From the NCBI GenBank assembly GCA_002794775.1, contig NBAY01000034.1, forward strand, positions 434,001-498,000: 64,000 nucleotides of DNA. Direction: 5' to 3'. Made by a program: the position numbers and the translations under genes. Below the pieces are notes generated by a model. That model did no database searches and was not told the origin of the DNA. It saw only the letters and a program-made list of their open reading frames with translations. Below are positions 22,931 through 35,879 of this stretch, piece after piece (within the stretch, counting starts at the first letter, position 1; each line of letters starts with the position of its first letter). The stretch comes from Porodaedalea pini (taxonomy: Eukaryota; Basidiomycota; Agaricomycetes; Hymenochaetales; Hymenochaetaceae).

Positions 22931-23268
22931 TTTTGTGTTCACTTTATTGTAGCCGCATCTGTTCATTGCTAATGTCCGGGATTTTCTTGTTCGCTTCTCT
23001 TTCCTACAAGCCCTCGTGTATCATACTTAGCATCTCCTGAGACCTTTCTGATCCCGGCAAAGTCTTTACGCAGGCAACCCAGATGAAATCGTGCTAAGAA
23101 AAGCGTGTGCAAGTCGAAGTTCTTCATCGTACATCGATAAGCCTTTCGGTCGCTCGTCCACCCACTCATGAACCTGAGATGTCGCTTCAAAGGATATTAC
23201 TCGCTTGTATCAGGTATGTTTCTCTTCATAACGGGGTCGCAAAGCATGCCGTACCTCCATCGTAGACC

Positions 23269-23568
23269 TTGACTTTGTCGCAAGCCGTATCGAACATGCG
23301 ATCTGGTGTTGATGACGGGTCGACTGCAGAATCAGGCAATAAGCGCAGGGATACTACATCTCCGTCCATACTCAGGCGCCAGGAACTAGAAGAGGGTTGG
23401 AAGAGTGTTTGGAATGGTGAAAAAATACTGCTGTCAGCTGGCGCCGCTCTTCTCACTGTTACCACAGAGACAGAGCCCACAATTCAGCGTAAACCGAAGT
23501 GTGACGAGATGGCCGAGATCAATATACAAGCACTTGCTTTTGCTGCCTTTGAAAGCGTTGGAAGCTGA
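23269..23568 (+). CDS. small unrecognised ORF, doubtful
   Basis: A 99-residue frame starting MTLSQAVSNMRSG, polar in its first half. It precedes the orphan ORF at 23793 on the same strand but is not in frame with it. No domain recognised. It could be a 5' exon of the downstream gene or chance; weak support. Confidence 0.2.
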   Translation: MTLSQAVSNMRSGVDDGSTAESGNKRRDTTSPSILRRQELEEGWKSVWNGEKILLSAGAALLTVTTETEPTIQRKPKCDEMAEINIQALAFAAFESVGS

Positions 23569-23792
23569 GGGAACTCCCAATATTTCGTACTTTAAAGCCG
23601 GGTCTTGGAATGCGCTATACCTTTTGGACTTCCCTGATGGCAAAAGGTCCTCGCCGGTGTACCTCTCAAACACAACTGCTCGACGAAAATACAATCAGAG
23701 GTTGCGACAATAACATATGCTCGATACTGCGTTGGTGTTCCGTGCCCATGTGTATATGCATGGAACGATTTGCGCGACAACCCGGTGGGTGA

Positions 23793-24836
23793 ATGGAGAA
23801 AATGGAGGGAATTGAGCCCTCGGAGCTTTGGAGAGAAACTCAGAACAGGAACACAGTGGCGAATCTGGAAAAGCGACACGTAATTCCCGATAGCGTCGCC
23901 GTACGGCACGCACGCCTCCTTCGACCCCTTCCATTCGATCAGTTCGGATGCATCTACTTCTTCAATTCCGTGTTGTCGCAGCCCGTCCATGATGATGTCG
24001 ACTATAGCGACTCCGAAACGTATGCAGTGGGGCCCTTTTTGCCGCATTCAAGGAGCTTGGAATACCAACTGAATCTGACTTGGCCAAGCAAGCCGTACAA
24101 AGACCTCCGTCAGTTTTGGAGGGATGTCTTTGAGACTGACGTAGCCGAATGGCGCCAGCGATGGGACGCTCGGGAAGATATTATCACTCACAAATCAAAG
24201 AGCGGACGGTGGACGAGGGCAGATATCGACAGGTTTTCATGGAAAGATTTTTCGGATGCGACGTCCGGCCTGCGAACATTGATCGAGCGCTGCTCCATTA
24301 CCGGAGGAATACTCCACGCCCTGTGTTGGATAAATCCACTATCCCTTCAGGAACATGATAGTCGACGAAAAATCATTGCGCTTCTCAGTTTTCTTGATTG
24401 GGACAATGTTTGGATCTTGCCGTTTATTTTGGGCACTCCCCATCCGCATGAGTTCTGTGAGAGGGTGTGCGAGATAGAGTGGACCGAGAGTGGCCACTTC
24501 AATTTCATTCCTCTGGACGAACACTTGGATAGCCAAGCAAAGAAAGACATCGACGACTCGCTGAGACGTTTATTCACGGATTTGCTAGATGACACGAATG
24601 GCTATGACTGGCAGCCGATACCTGACCTCGGTGAGAAACTGAGTCGAGTTCATGACACACTTTGTCGCGCCTACTACGCCGAGCGGCTCAGTGAGCACGA
24701 CCGAAGAATATTAATCTTGCCCGGATTCTGGAAGCTTCGGGAGGAAATGATGAAGGTCCACTTTCTTGTAACGCACGGGTTGATCAGCTGGTTGAATCGT
24801 CTCGAATGGCTGAAGGCCCAGAAGCAAGATAAGTAA
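23793..24836 (+). CDS. single-exon orphan protein, 347 aa
   Basis: An uninterrupted 347-residue frame, long for chance in this region, starting MEKMEGIEPSELWRETQ. Composition is that of a real soluble globular protein: rich in Trp, Asp, Arg and Leu, with patches such as YKDLRQFWRDVFETDVAEW and ILPGFWKLREEMM. No signal peptide or membrane segment. I recognise no family. It lacks the introns typical of its neighbours, which could mean a lineage-specific or retroposed gene. It lies about 860 bp past the end of sugar transporter B on the same strand. Function unknown. Confidence 0.55.
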   Translation: MEKMEGIEPSELWRETQNRNTVANLEKRHVIPDSVAVRHARLLRPLPFDQFGCIYFFNSVLSQPVHDDVDYSDSETYAVGPFLPHSRSLEYQLNLTWPSKPYKDLRQFWRDVFETDVAEWRQRWDAREDIITHKSKSGRWTRADIDRFSWKDFSDATSGLRTLIERCSITGGILHALCWINPLSLQEHDSRRKIIALLSFLDWDNVWILPFILGTPHPHEFCERVCEIEWTESGHFNFIPLDEHLDSQAKKDIDDSLRRLFTDLLDDTNGYDWQPIPDLGEKLSRVHDTLCRAYYAERLSEHDRRILILPGFWKLREEMMKVHFLVTHGLISWLNRLEWLKAQKQDK

Positions 24837-25400
24837 TGATTGTTTGTTACGTCCTACTTTCCAGCCGCTTGAAAGAGTATATCGTCGGACTCAGGACACC
24901 ATGATGATTAACAGTACGGATATCCTACCTTTTTTGAGTTGAGACATGATGTACTCTCGGGGATGAACTATACGCACAAAAAAGATCAAGGCTGTGCCGA
25001 TATCCGAGAAGGATAAGTTATGAAAACTGATCTGAGTGTTCAAATGAGATGAAGTAAGAGGAAACACGGTCTGTAGCTTCTTACAGTGAAGGTTCGACCA
25101 CAAATTACCAACACACCCAGAAATCCGGAACAAAGCAATTGTATACGCGAAGTCTAGAGCTACATGTAGCAATTCACTAGAGGAAGGCGAGCTAGAAAGA
25201 AAACGTAACAGTGAGAGTTCCAAGCAGGAATGTTTCATGTATCATGCATGATAGGTATGACATTGCAGGAGAAGGGGGTAAAATACGGAGTGTCAGTAGT
25301 GACAATGTGGAAGAAAGCAAGGCGACGATGAGAAGAGCAGACAGGCGTGAATTTTGATCAAAGAACACGAAAACACTTGGTGCCAAAACGTACTCGGAAA
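24837..25400. other. 3' intergenic, nothing recognised
   Basis: Between the convergent orphan ORF and the MFS exporter. Only shadow ORFs. Confidence 0.5.
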
Positions 25401-27826
25401 TCAAGGATTCGAGGCATATCGACTTCGTGCGCGAATTCGCTCACCAAAGTGCCAGAACAACCACGGTCTGCAGTATCAGTACAAACGACATAAGTCCGCG
25501 ACCAAGCACTATGCAAAAGCACTCACGCAGGGCAGCCAATAGCAATCGCGAACGCTGCAAGTATTGTATCACCCTTCCCATAGCCCAGGGCGCTGTACAT
25601 TGCAGGCGCGAATAAAGGGAAGCCAAAACCCGCAAGTGAGCGTAGAAAGGAGACGGCAGCTAGCGCAGAAGCGGCGTGCAAAGTGAAGGCGTCGATCACA
25701 TACGTCTGGATAGATTGGAAGTTGAGCACCATGCCGGCACCAATGAAAGCGAGTCCAATGTCGGGCACAATCCAGTGCACGTGCTTTTGAGCTGTCCAAC
25801 CCATGAGAATGAGACCGATGGGGAGGCAAATCGTCCCTGGGACCATCATGGCTACATCACAATGCCGGGAATATGAGCATTGAACCTTGCAAAGAAACCG
25901 AGAGATGGAAGGTGTAAGACGTACGGAGTCGAAATTCTGGTTTCCCAATACCACCGTTCCGCGCCTTGAGGCGCTTGTAGATCGGGTCTAAGAGGCGCGC
26001 ACTGATCTGACTCACTCCCGTGAGGCCGATCCCTAGCGCGAGGTAGTTGAGTCCCGCGATGCCAACAGGCTCGCCATAGATGCCTTCGTAGATGGCGGGC
26101 ACTGTTAAAAGAAGGAAGACGATGAAAAATGGGAATGAGACAAGACCGAGATAGTCGTGCACACCTGTTGTCAAAATTAGATATATTAAACCATAGCTAG
26201 TGTATGTGGGGAGCAGAAGTAAGCCCGACCGAAGGAGGAAAACAGGCAGGACGAGACGCACACAAATGCCATGTAGATTCCTAACAGCTGGATTATGGGC
26301 TCTTCAGCGAAGAGCACAAATGGTCGTTTGATTGCCTTCTGGAAGACGTGCTTCCAGCTGTACACAGTGACAATACTAAGTGCGCGTTCCTTTGGTAGAA
26401 TGACTTAAGCTGACGCACTTGCGATCCGACCCCTGGAACGGCGTGGTGATACTGTCAGACCCTTCGGCGGACTTCTCGATCCCGAGCTTCTTACGAAGCC
26501 TGCGGGCTTTGCGCTCGAGGAGTACGGGTACAAAAGCTTAGGCGTTTCAACGTTTACGTTAGCCAGGAGTTGTCAGAGTACACTTACTCTCTTTGAGGAA
26601 GAATAAACCCAGGATCTGTACGAAACCGTCCACAATCGACGTACTCCAGAACTATACATTGTTTAGCATCACTATAGAAGAAAAGACACGAAGCGGAGAA
26701 AATGTACCACCCAGCGCCATGTTGACCGCTCGGCAATCCAGGAGCCACAGACAGGGCCGATGACGGGCCCGAGGAGCGGAGCGAGTGAATAGAGCGCGAT
26801 AGCCTGCCCGCGTTCTTCGGCACGCCAGCAGTCTCCGAGAACGCCACCACCGATCTACAGGGGCTCATGTTAGACCAGGAACGACAGAGGAAGATGAGAG
26901 AAAGAAGACATACGGAGAGAGGTGCACTTCCACCAAGACCGGCGAGAAAGCGAAAGGCAATAAGCTCACCGGTGTTCTGAGCGCCACCACAAGCCGTGTT
27001 CCAAACTATTTAGATTGCACCTACTGAGAGTTTGAAAGGAGAAGACAAGAAAGGAGACACGCACTGAGGTACCACATATTCGCAAGCTGTAAGACGCGTG
27101 AACGGCCGTACAGCTCTGAGAGCGGGCCGAGGAAGAGTGGACCGAACGCTGTTATGAAGTCGGCTCCGTTAATCGACATTGAGAGAAAGCGACTGTAAGT
27201 CACGTACTGTAACCGAGGACAAACACTGAAGTACTCATGGCCATAACTACTGTGCTCGTGATTCCGAGATGCGACGCGAGCTGGTCGGAGGCCGGAGCGA
27301 TCATAGAAGAGGAGACAGGTGAGATGAAGGTGAACGCTATCCGTAGATTTATATTGGTTTGTGTATGGTAAGAAGAAATAAAGCATGGACAGACCCGAAA
27401 CAATGAGCGTCGCAATCCACTTCTTTTTGTATGACCAACTGCAAATGCATGCAGAATAGTCAGTGCCACGAAAAAAGGAGAGTCAAAGCCGGACGAGACG
27501 CACTTTAGGGGATTGGCTCGGTCTCCTGGGCCGTCCCAGTCAACGACCATGACTCCACCCTTCTCTCGCACGCCCGCGAACCCCGCCTCAAGTGCCTTCG
27601 CGCTGATGTGTTCGCTGGCGTTGCTCCTCCGTGAAGCCAGTGAGTTCCGTCGCGTTGCATCTGTGCTCTGCTGGCCTGGCGGCTCATCTTCTCCAAGTTG
27701 CATATGCGTTTTGCTGCTCTCACTGCTCTTTTCTTTCAGCGGAACATCGACGGGGGAATCGGCAGCCGGATCATCGTGGAAAGGCGTTGGTGAAACGACG
27801 TTCGTTTCATTGTGGCGGCTTGCCAT
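25401..27826 (-). CDS. DHA1-type MFS exporter (drug/polyamine family)
   Basis: Start at 27826 (MASRHNETNVVSPTPFHDD) opens a roughly 120-residue charged cytosolic N-terminus ending in VDWDGPGDRANPLK. The sequence WDGPxDPxNPxNW before helix 1 is a hallmark of fungal DHA1 transporters such as Flr1/Tpo types. Helical segments follow, with loop motif GPLSELYGRSRVLQ (motif A), GLGGSAPLSIGGGVLGD (motif C region), a long central loop RKARRLRKKLGI and C-terminal helices ending SALGYGKGDTILAAFAIAIG. The last exon (PWLFWHFGERIR) ends with TGA at 25401-25403. At least eight introns. Family role: proton-coupled efflux of drugs, polyamines or metabolites at the plasma membrane. Substrate not deducible. No disabling change seen. 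Confidence 0.88.
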
Positions 27827-28919
27827 CGTCTGAGACGGCGTGCGAAGGGAGATAGGTTTTGTGCAAGGAGGCGGGCATGCTTAATGACTTCGGACGTTGT
27901 TTATAAGTAAGTCGAGAGGAAACCAGATGACGCGCTCGAAAATTCAATGCGCCGATTGGACTCACGGTTTCGGCATCGCCGTGCCGACAGCTTTCCTATT
28001 TTTGGACCGATCATTCCGTGTTTTGATTTCGGCGCTGACCAACCATCATTCTCGTCATTCGACTTGTCGGACTCGTAGGACTTTCGCGCGCTATCTTAGT
28101 ATCTATTCAAAACGCTCAATTGCGCAGAGAAGGAAATACACGGGGTGCGCTCGTCTACAAGAAAGCACGCCCACGGAAAGCTGGAATCTATGGAGTCTGG
28201 ATAAATTTACCATACGTTTCGCTTGGCTTGTTTCATTGCAACTTCTTCGTCACTTTACAGCTTAGCATTCACCGACCCGATGCCTCGGTCAGAGCACATC
28301 AACTTGAAGTCTCACTTTTCAAGGAAGAAGAACACAAGAGTTCGTGCAATTACGGAAGTGAGGACGGGTTTGGCGCAAAGGCACTGTCAAACTCTGATTC
28401 CTTGTAGAAACCCTTCCAGCACAGTTTAGACATCTTACCCTTCGACTGACTACAACCACTTGTTTGTTACTTCACATCGAGTACTTGCTTGATAAGATTC
28501 CATGCTGTGTCAAGATGATTTATGCATGAGACATTCTCGCTTGAGATTTTGGATCTGCTCGTCAACATCACCATCATGGAAACGTTCCGCCGGGTTCTCT
28601 TCGTCTAGACTTTCGTTGCTGAGCAATGGCAATAAAACAACATCCTATCCGTTCTCTGAAAGCCTTTCTGTCGTTGCGGAGTTAGCACAGAGGGTCCGCT
28701 AAATATCACTCTGCCCGTTGACGAAGCCATTCTCCTGCCTCAAGATTTCGCCAAAGCATAGAAAAACGTGAATCCATATCTTCTAATTTATTCCGACAAC
28801 GTCGTATCGCCGTACCTACCCCATTTGTTTTCCGTCCGGACGCAGAGCAGTGCTGCGATCTATTGTGTGTACTATGATGCAGTTCATGCTAACTAAGTTA
28901 ACTCTTTTCTCGTCTTCTC
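27827..28919. other. intergenic, nothing recognised
   Basis: No convincing coding frame or repeat between the exporter and the chitinase relic. Confidence 0.5.
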
Positions 28920-29778
28920 CGTAGGACATAAAGACATTGCTTTCCATTGGCTGCTGAACAGGCTCGCTCTTCTACTCAGCCAACGTTGGCGATGAGACAA
29001 CCCGTACCAAGTTCATCAAGGCCGTGACGGACATTGCGAAGATCTACTAGCTACGAAAACCTCAACAGGCCCCTCCCCCATCCTTACCGCCTCAACAACC
29101 CTCACACCCTTCGTCAACAACACGGGGAGACCTTCCCCCGGCGTGCCTGCTTTCGCCAAAGTTCTGGATTATCTCGCGATCATGGGCTACGACGTCTAAG
29201 GGAGCTGGAGCGCCGCTTAACGACACCTGTGCGAGCGCGGACAACCAACAGGGCAACGCCGTCGGCGCAGCAGCGGTATGGACCGCTACAGGGATGCCCT
29301 TGGGCCAGATCGTGCTCGGTGTCGCTTCCTATCATCATTCCTTCGCTGTTAACTGGACCTCCGCGTTCAATGGCCCCAGCACTACCGATCTAGCGCCTAC
29401 CCAGCCTTTCCGGTAGGTGACGCATGGGACGACGCGCCAGACATCGACGTCCGCGGAGTGTTCGAGAACCAGGGTGGCGTGCAGGTCTTCTTTAACCTCG
29501 TCGGTTCAAGCCTTCTTCTCGCGAACGGCACGGCCGCGCCAGATGTGCGCTACCGCTTCGACAACTGCAGCAAGACAGACTACGAGTACAACATGTCGTC
29601 GAGTGTCATTATCAGCTATGACCGTCCCGACGCGTTCGCGGCCAATGCCAGCTTCATAGACAACATGGGCCTCATGGGTCTCGCTATTTGGGAGGCCGGT
29701 GGGGACTCGAATGACACGCTTCTGGATGCTACTCGCGGCGCGGCTGGATTCGAGGATGATAATAGTTGCGATGATTAA
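28920..29778 (+). pseudogene. GH18 chitinase relic lacking the catalytic motif
   Basis: Frames that jump between phases reproduce a family 18 chitinase. They include SLFYSANVGDETTRTKFIKA, then PILTASTTLTPFVNNTG, VPAFAKVLDYLAIMGYDV, QIVLGVASYHHSF and VQVFFNLVGSSLL, and near the end GLMGLAIWEAGGDSNDTLL. Lesions: TGA replaces a Trp after SIG near 28954, TAG follows KIY near 29047, TAA replaces a Trp after GYDV near 29198, and at least two frameshifts occur. The stretch that should hold the DxxDxDxE catalytic motif, between KIY and ILTA, is deleted. The 5' end is also missing. Not functional as a hydrolase. Confidence 0.85.
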
Positions 29779-30611
29779 AGGTGTTGATGAGAGCTTTCTA
29801 AACTTCCTTGGTCACTGCTTCAAGCTGCATACACACCCATTGAAACCAATTGCGTTCCGTAGCTTTTTTTGCTTTGATTTTCCATACTTGTACACATTTG
29901 TTCTCTTTACTGTTTATCAATCTAGTACACCGGGGTGGAGAACTCATGTATGCACTCTGTGGGAGAAATGCAACTGTGAAATTTCACATTGAACCTTAAC
30001 CTAAGACTTCAGTCCTGCCGAGCCAACTGCGGTCCTGACTATGACGTGGGCTGTATGTGCAAGAGTTATAGGGAAGGGAAGTAGGTGGAGATTGTGCATT
30101 GTTGAGTCGCATGCACAATGAGCAATCTTTATAAGTGAGCTATGTGACAAAAGTGCGAACCACAGTGAAAGGAAACTCTGGATGGAAAGGGCTGTATATT
30201 ATGGGGGCTGCGGCAGATTAGCGAAGTTGAGCCTATCTTACCACAGCTTAGCTCCTGCACGACAAAGATGAGACATAATACGACAATGCAAGTATTGCTT
30301 GCTACTAAATCTCTGCGTCCTCAAGATTCGCACCATGTACTAAAAAGTCTGGTTCCCTTACTGCCATGACGAATGCTTCCCTCAAACATGAAATGGAATT
30401 TCAAAGTCTCCTAAATGACATGATAGAGCGTAACGAAAGGACGTAAAGAAAGAATAAGAGGTTCAACTAGCAGAAATGTGTGCCTGCGAAGTACATGAGG
30501 ACAGTGTGATAGACGACGACAACGGAAAGATGGGTAAAGAAAGGGATTGTTTCAATAGGAATGAGAAGCAAAGGAGATGATGCAAGGTACGACAGCTAGA
30601 ATATTTATTAA
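29779..30611. other. intergenic, nothing recognised
   Basis: Convergent spacer between the chitinase relic and the Byr4-like gene. No gene or repeat seen. Confidence 0.5.
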
Positions 30612-33600
30612 TTATGAAGAGGAAATGTTCGATAAGTGAGAACCGGGTCCTAGCGCGACGTTGGATGAAGACGCCGACGCCGACAGCGTAAACGCAGAGC
30701 CCTCAGTACGAACGAGGAGGCCCTTCACTTCTGCGAGGCAGTCAAGCAACCGCGCAGTCACGACCCGCGCGTTTTCCAACAGTGGCTTGATATTCTCCGG
30801 TGTCATCGCGAGCTTCAGGTTCGAAACCGGCTGAACCGGCGCCACAGACGCATCGAACGATGGAATGCCCTTGCTGTGCTTCGGCGGAACGGTGCGCACA
30901 GATGAGAACTGCCTCTCTCGGTCTCTGTCCTTGCCTGCTCGCGAGCGTGGCCTACGCGCTGATTCTGATGTGGCTGGAGTCTGGCGCCCCAACGGCCCAC
31001 CAGATCCGGTGGACAACATACTGACGTTATTTTCGTCGACATTCGAGAGGCGTGGCGAGCGTATGTTCGTTAACGACTGATCCGGTGTCGCGATGCTTCC
31101 TTGCGATGAGCTGAATGGATGGCTATGATGCTTGGGAGTGATGGGCCGGGATGACGGAGGCATAGAAAGTCGATTTTGCTGTTTCTTTTTGCGTAGCTTC
31201 ATCGTAGAGCCCCGACCTGAGGAAGATACGTCAGCAATTGCAGCAATCTGCGCGTCGACATCTGATGTTGAATCCATCCTGTCCCAGTCCGAGTCTTCGA
31301 TGTCATCACTGGCATCCTCGCGTGATGTAGCAGCATGACTGTCTCTTTCCTCTGGACCCGTCCGACCTGAAATATCGAGAACTGCATCCGACTGCTCACT
31401 GCTCTGCTCTGGCGAGTCCGCAGACGACAAGGTGGCCGTCGCCTTGTGCTTTTGCCCAAGTCGAAATAGAGACGCCAGACTCGGTCGGCGTGGTGATGAC
31501 TTGTGTGTGAGGGGCAGCCCTCCTGTGAATTGGCTATAGTCCGGCACAGGCGAACGCATCGATTCGATAAGCGCTGCGCTCGTTTCAGATTTCCTACGAG
31601 CGTTGGGAGGCTGCGTGGGTACGCCGGCAACGGTGTTGTAACTGTAGGGGTGATTGTCGATTTGTCGAGGGTGGCTGTCGAATGACGATTCGGTACTAAT
31701 TGTTGTCGACGAATGTGCAACCATGCCTTCAGGCTGGTTCTGAATGGCACGTACAGCACTCCGTTTTAAGCTGCGTAACATGTCGCGTATCCCGACCATC
31801 CCAAGCCTGCTTACCCTTCTTTTCTTGTTCATCGGAGAATCAGGCGTTGGACCCATTATCACCGACTCATCGGTTGGAAGAGTCAATGAGCTGTCCATAG
31901 CCTCATCCGCTGCGCCCCACGGCGCTGAAAGCAGGTCGGGAACATTAAGTTGTACACCCTCTTTCGCCGACTCTGCATTGTTCAGCATCTCTTTGAGAAG
32001 GTATAGCTGACGGTGGCCAAAGTCATGTCGTCCTGTCGACGCATGCCACGAGACAAGCGCAGGCGGGCTCCCGGTTGGTGGATTTTGGGGGCTCGCGACG
32101 TCTGCTAGTGAGAGATCGGGCTTGCCTTCGTCACCCGCGAGCGTTACTGCACGCTCGCGGTTCTTGCCTCGGCTATCTACACGTGCGCCAGTACGCGCTG
32201 CATCGCTGTCATCTGCAAGGGCGGCTAGCGCAGCCTGCGTCGAAGGTTCAGCGACGCTCCCCGTTCCTAGTTCAATGAGCAAGTCCGCACACTCCCAGGC
32301 TATGCTATACTTCGCATCGATAGCCCGGAATGCTAGAGCGAGGCTCCTGTAATCGATGATAGGTGGAAGCGGGGGATTTGTGCTCGATCTTGCTCGTGAA
32401 TTGGAACGCGAAAGCCCAAAGAGGCCGGCAGTTGGTGAGGTTGCGCGCGACGGTGGACGAGGCGCGTCAAGGATGCTCTGGATTTGCGTAGCAATCGTGA
32501 AATAGCTTGCTCGCAGTTCTTGCATCTCTGAATGCCCTTCATCAGTTATCCAGACGCAAAGACAAGGACAAATAACCAACGTTCAACGCGCCCTGCAAAT
32601 TCTCTCACCCGACCTAAATCTCTCTTCAATCCATCCTGCGCCCGGCTAATCCGACTTGGTATCTTCAAGTCACCCAACGAATTTCTCCGATGGACGTTGG
32701 CATTGCCACTTGCAGTGGCATTTCCCGAAGCATCCATTCCAATAGGTAGAGGTGATGCGCGCCCGAGTGACGCAGCCTGTGGAGATGGGCTAAGCCGTGA
32801 AACAGATGCGTTCTGACCCGGTGATGACGACGTAGCGAAAGATGAAGATTTAGAATGGGTGAGAGTTGGAAGATCGCCCGAGCGTCGAGGAGGGCCAGAG
32901 GAGGGCCAGTCACGCGGTGGACTGGACGTTGGTGAGGTAAGATCAACCTGAATGGCCCCAGATAACGAAGTTGGAATAGCTGACGGCGCCTTCGTAGAGT
33001 CCTTCGGCGATGACGGAAGGAGCTGGCTGGACAACGAATCGGAGTCAGGAGGGATAAAGGGCAGAGGTGGTACAGCTGGCACCGGACATTGAAAATGGCT
33101 GTCTGCCGACTGTTGCTGACGTTTTCGTGCATGCGCGCTGGCGAGACTGATGCGACGCATGCTTCCCATAAATCCTCGACGGCCACCCTTCTCGTCCGAA
33201 CCTCTGTCCATATGCGCGAGTTCATCGCTACTTGCAGCCGTTCCAGTCGAACCAGTCGCACTCACGCTCCTACCGGTTGCACTCATACTCGGTGAAGGAG
33301 AGAAATGTGATCGATTTTCATTCAGAGCTGATCCGGAGACGTGACGGGGGAAAACCGGGCGTGCCTTACCAAGAGATGAAGGCACTTGGTGTGAGTCAGG
33401 AATGCGTGGCCTAAGCCGCGTCGGTGTCTCCCCGCTGAACGGTGTCGAGACCTGTCGATGACTGTACTCATGCATTGACATTTGGGACGACTCTCCATCC
33501 GAAGAATTCTTCCCACGTTCAGGCGAGGATGCCGACGCGGACCTTCTCGAGGAAAGGAGTTTTTGACCGAATGCACGAATACGAGCCCTGCGAGGAGAAG

Positions 33601-35435
33601 TACTGATTCCTACCTCGGAATCTCCGGACTGGCTACCCTGCGTCGTCATCGGCACCGCCGTAGGAATTGCAACTCGTAGCCGCCCTCGTTCCCTATCCCT
33701 CGATTTCGCTCTGCTTGCGTCCTGGATTTCGACTGCGAGACTAGATCGAGCGGATGCCGTTGCGTCCATCCCGCCCGAAACACGATGAAAAAATCGGTTC
33801 CGACTCGGTGTCTGCGGAGGACCGACAACTCCAGTTCCGGTGCCAGGCGGCAGCGGCGGCGGCGGCATAATCGACGATGGAGACACATGAGGAGCGATGT
33901 GAGAGGGTGGACGTGGTGTTCTATTGTTGTCGAACCGGTCTACCTCCGCATCGAGCGTCGTCCCCGATAGAAACGCACTAGATGGACCTCCACTTGTCGG
34001 CGAGCACTCAATGTTCCGGTTGGCATTCTCTTGCGAGCCTGATTCTGTGCCCGTCCCATTGCTAAAACGCTTCCGTCCCCAGCGCCGCATGCTCCCTATG
34101 CGTGCGAGCAGCGGACTCTTGCTCGCAGAAGTGGGCGACATAGGTGCTGGTGGTATAGATGAGGCCTGAATAGAAGACAAAGGCGTCGTGGGTGACAGCA
34201 CCGCTCCCGTACTTGAAGATGGTGGAGTGCAAGGCCGGGAGTCTGGGGTTGAAGGTCGAAGAAAGGTCGGTTCAACTCCAGCCCTATCATCGAGCTCGAG
34301 AATGCTCGAGTCGAGATGAGGAGGCCTACTCTTCTTGCGCAGACGCCGCCGCTCTCTAGGAGCCTCCGGACTCTGTGGAAAGCGGTTCGGCTTGACGAAC
34401 TTCTGGTGCATGGGGGAGGACGGGGACGACTCGGCCGAATGTGTGCGCCTCAGAGAAAGTGCTAGATGTGCCGTAGAACTGTATATCGAGTCGCGGTCAC
34501 GGTGGCCACCGGAGGTCGTCGTGGCAGGAATGGAGAAGACGGAATGGCTCGGAGAGGAGCGCGGGAAAGGCGATGGTGGGGATGTGTACGGCCCCAGGAC
34601 ATCACCGGAAGGAATTGCAGGAAGAAATGTCGGTAAAGTGATCACGGGAGGAAGTGAAGGGAGAGGTGGAACGTCATTGGCTAACGAACCCAAGGGCCTT
34701 CTCCGAGACGATGTGACGGTCTTGTCCTCCTCATCATCGCAGTCAAAACCCACCTCTCGATCGAAGTTGTTTGCCTCGTCATCCGACGAATCCCATATAG
34801 CATCACGATCTCGCTCACGGCGCGACCTCTTGGAGCGCGCACTCGGACCTGCACCAGGACTGCTTGTCCCAGCTCCCATCTCAAAGTCCTCATCCCAGTT
34901 TTCCTCTTCAAGTTCCTCGTACACGTGAGCACGCTGCGCGCTTCGGGACTGAAGTCCAGCAGGAGTTGACGCACATGGTTTTGCGGGAGAATCGGTAGAA
35001 TCGAGAAAGTCGTCGTCCCAGTTCTCGCGCTCTTCTTGCCTGCCAACACGACTGGGCCCAATCGCGCTCTGATGGCGCGTTGAGGTGGGTGACTCGGACC
35101 ACGCGCGGAGTCCTTCGACGACATTGCGCTGCGGTGTACGCAGAGTGCTTGCCTCTGCTATTCCTGTCAGCTTTTTCTTATAGATACATAGAAAAAAATA
35201 TATACCTTTATCGATATGCTCAAGCCGCGACCTCGCCTTCATCTCATGTCGAGACGACGCATCGCTCGCAGACAGTTTTTGCGCTGCACCATCGATCTGC
35301 TGAAAGACGAAGTCGTCATTCCAGACCTGAGAAGACGCTGTGATCACATCTCATCATTAATTTCGAACCAGAGATTAACTGCACGTCAGGACACGTACTA
35401 GTTGCGTTTTTGCGCTGCGGCGTCGCTGCTGCCAT
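30612..35435 (-). CDS. Byr4/Bfa1-like protein (septation/mitotic exit GAP scaffold)
   Basis: One very long Ser/Pro-rich protein of about 1,550 residues. The chosen start at 35435 (MAAATPQRKNATTSS) leads by a short intron into QVWNDDFVFQ; an upstream ATG at 35477 is possible. The N-terminal part repeats acidic WDDDF-type motifs (VWNDDFVFQ, ENWDDDFLD, ENWDEDFEM), characteristic of fungal Byr4/Bfa1, the Cdc16/Bub2 partner that restrains the Spg1/Tem1 GTPase. A long low-complexity middle follows with many SPTS and basic patches (RRERDRD). After one intron near 32536-32608, a conserved-looking helical tail begins MQELRASYFTIATQIQSIL. The end has NIKPLLENARVVTARLLDCL and a stop at 30612. Assignment rests on the WDDDF motifs and overall layout, so it is an inference. 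It acts at the spindle pole body in known systems. Confidence 0.65.
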
Positions 35436-35879
35436 CCCTGCTGTAGTCGAGGGATACAAGTCATCAGTTGTTATCATGAAGATGTCGCGGCGAGCCTTAA
35501 GCTCGATGAGCACCGACCGTGCCACCCACGTCGTAGTCGCCGTCGAGCGAAGAGGCAGAAGCAGTGCCTGCTCGTCGTGAATGTCCACATAGACGCGAAA
35601 GCATCACGTGCATCACATTGGTCACGTAAATTGTCTTACAAAATATGATCAGTCGACTAAAGCATTTCTATACACTACAGTTGAAAGCGGCTAAAGCTGA
35701 CAACTGAAAATGTGTCAACTTGCAACTCTATCTAGTCTCTGAGTCCGTGTTAAATGGCCAAAAACTCACATATATAGATAGCAGTAGTGTACAGAATATA
35801 GCTTGCTGATCATAATCTTTTTTTTCTTGAATATCAAAAATTTTCAGGACAAGATTTGAAACAGTTGTCTAGATAGTTA
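35436..35879. other. upstream region of the Byr4-like gene
   Basis: Promoter side of the minus-strand gene, up to the left end of the foldback element. Upstream ATGs in frame exist at 35477 and 35588. Nothing else recognised. Confidence 0.5.

Noticed and set aside
31199..31759. Secondary ORFs antisense or out of frame within the Byr4-like gene
   Set aside because: Byproducts of high-G+C low-complexity coding sequence; the main frame has the motifs.
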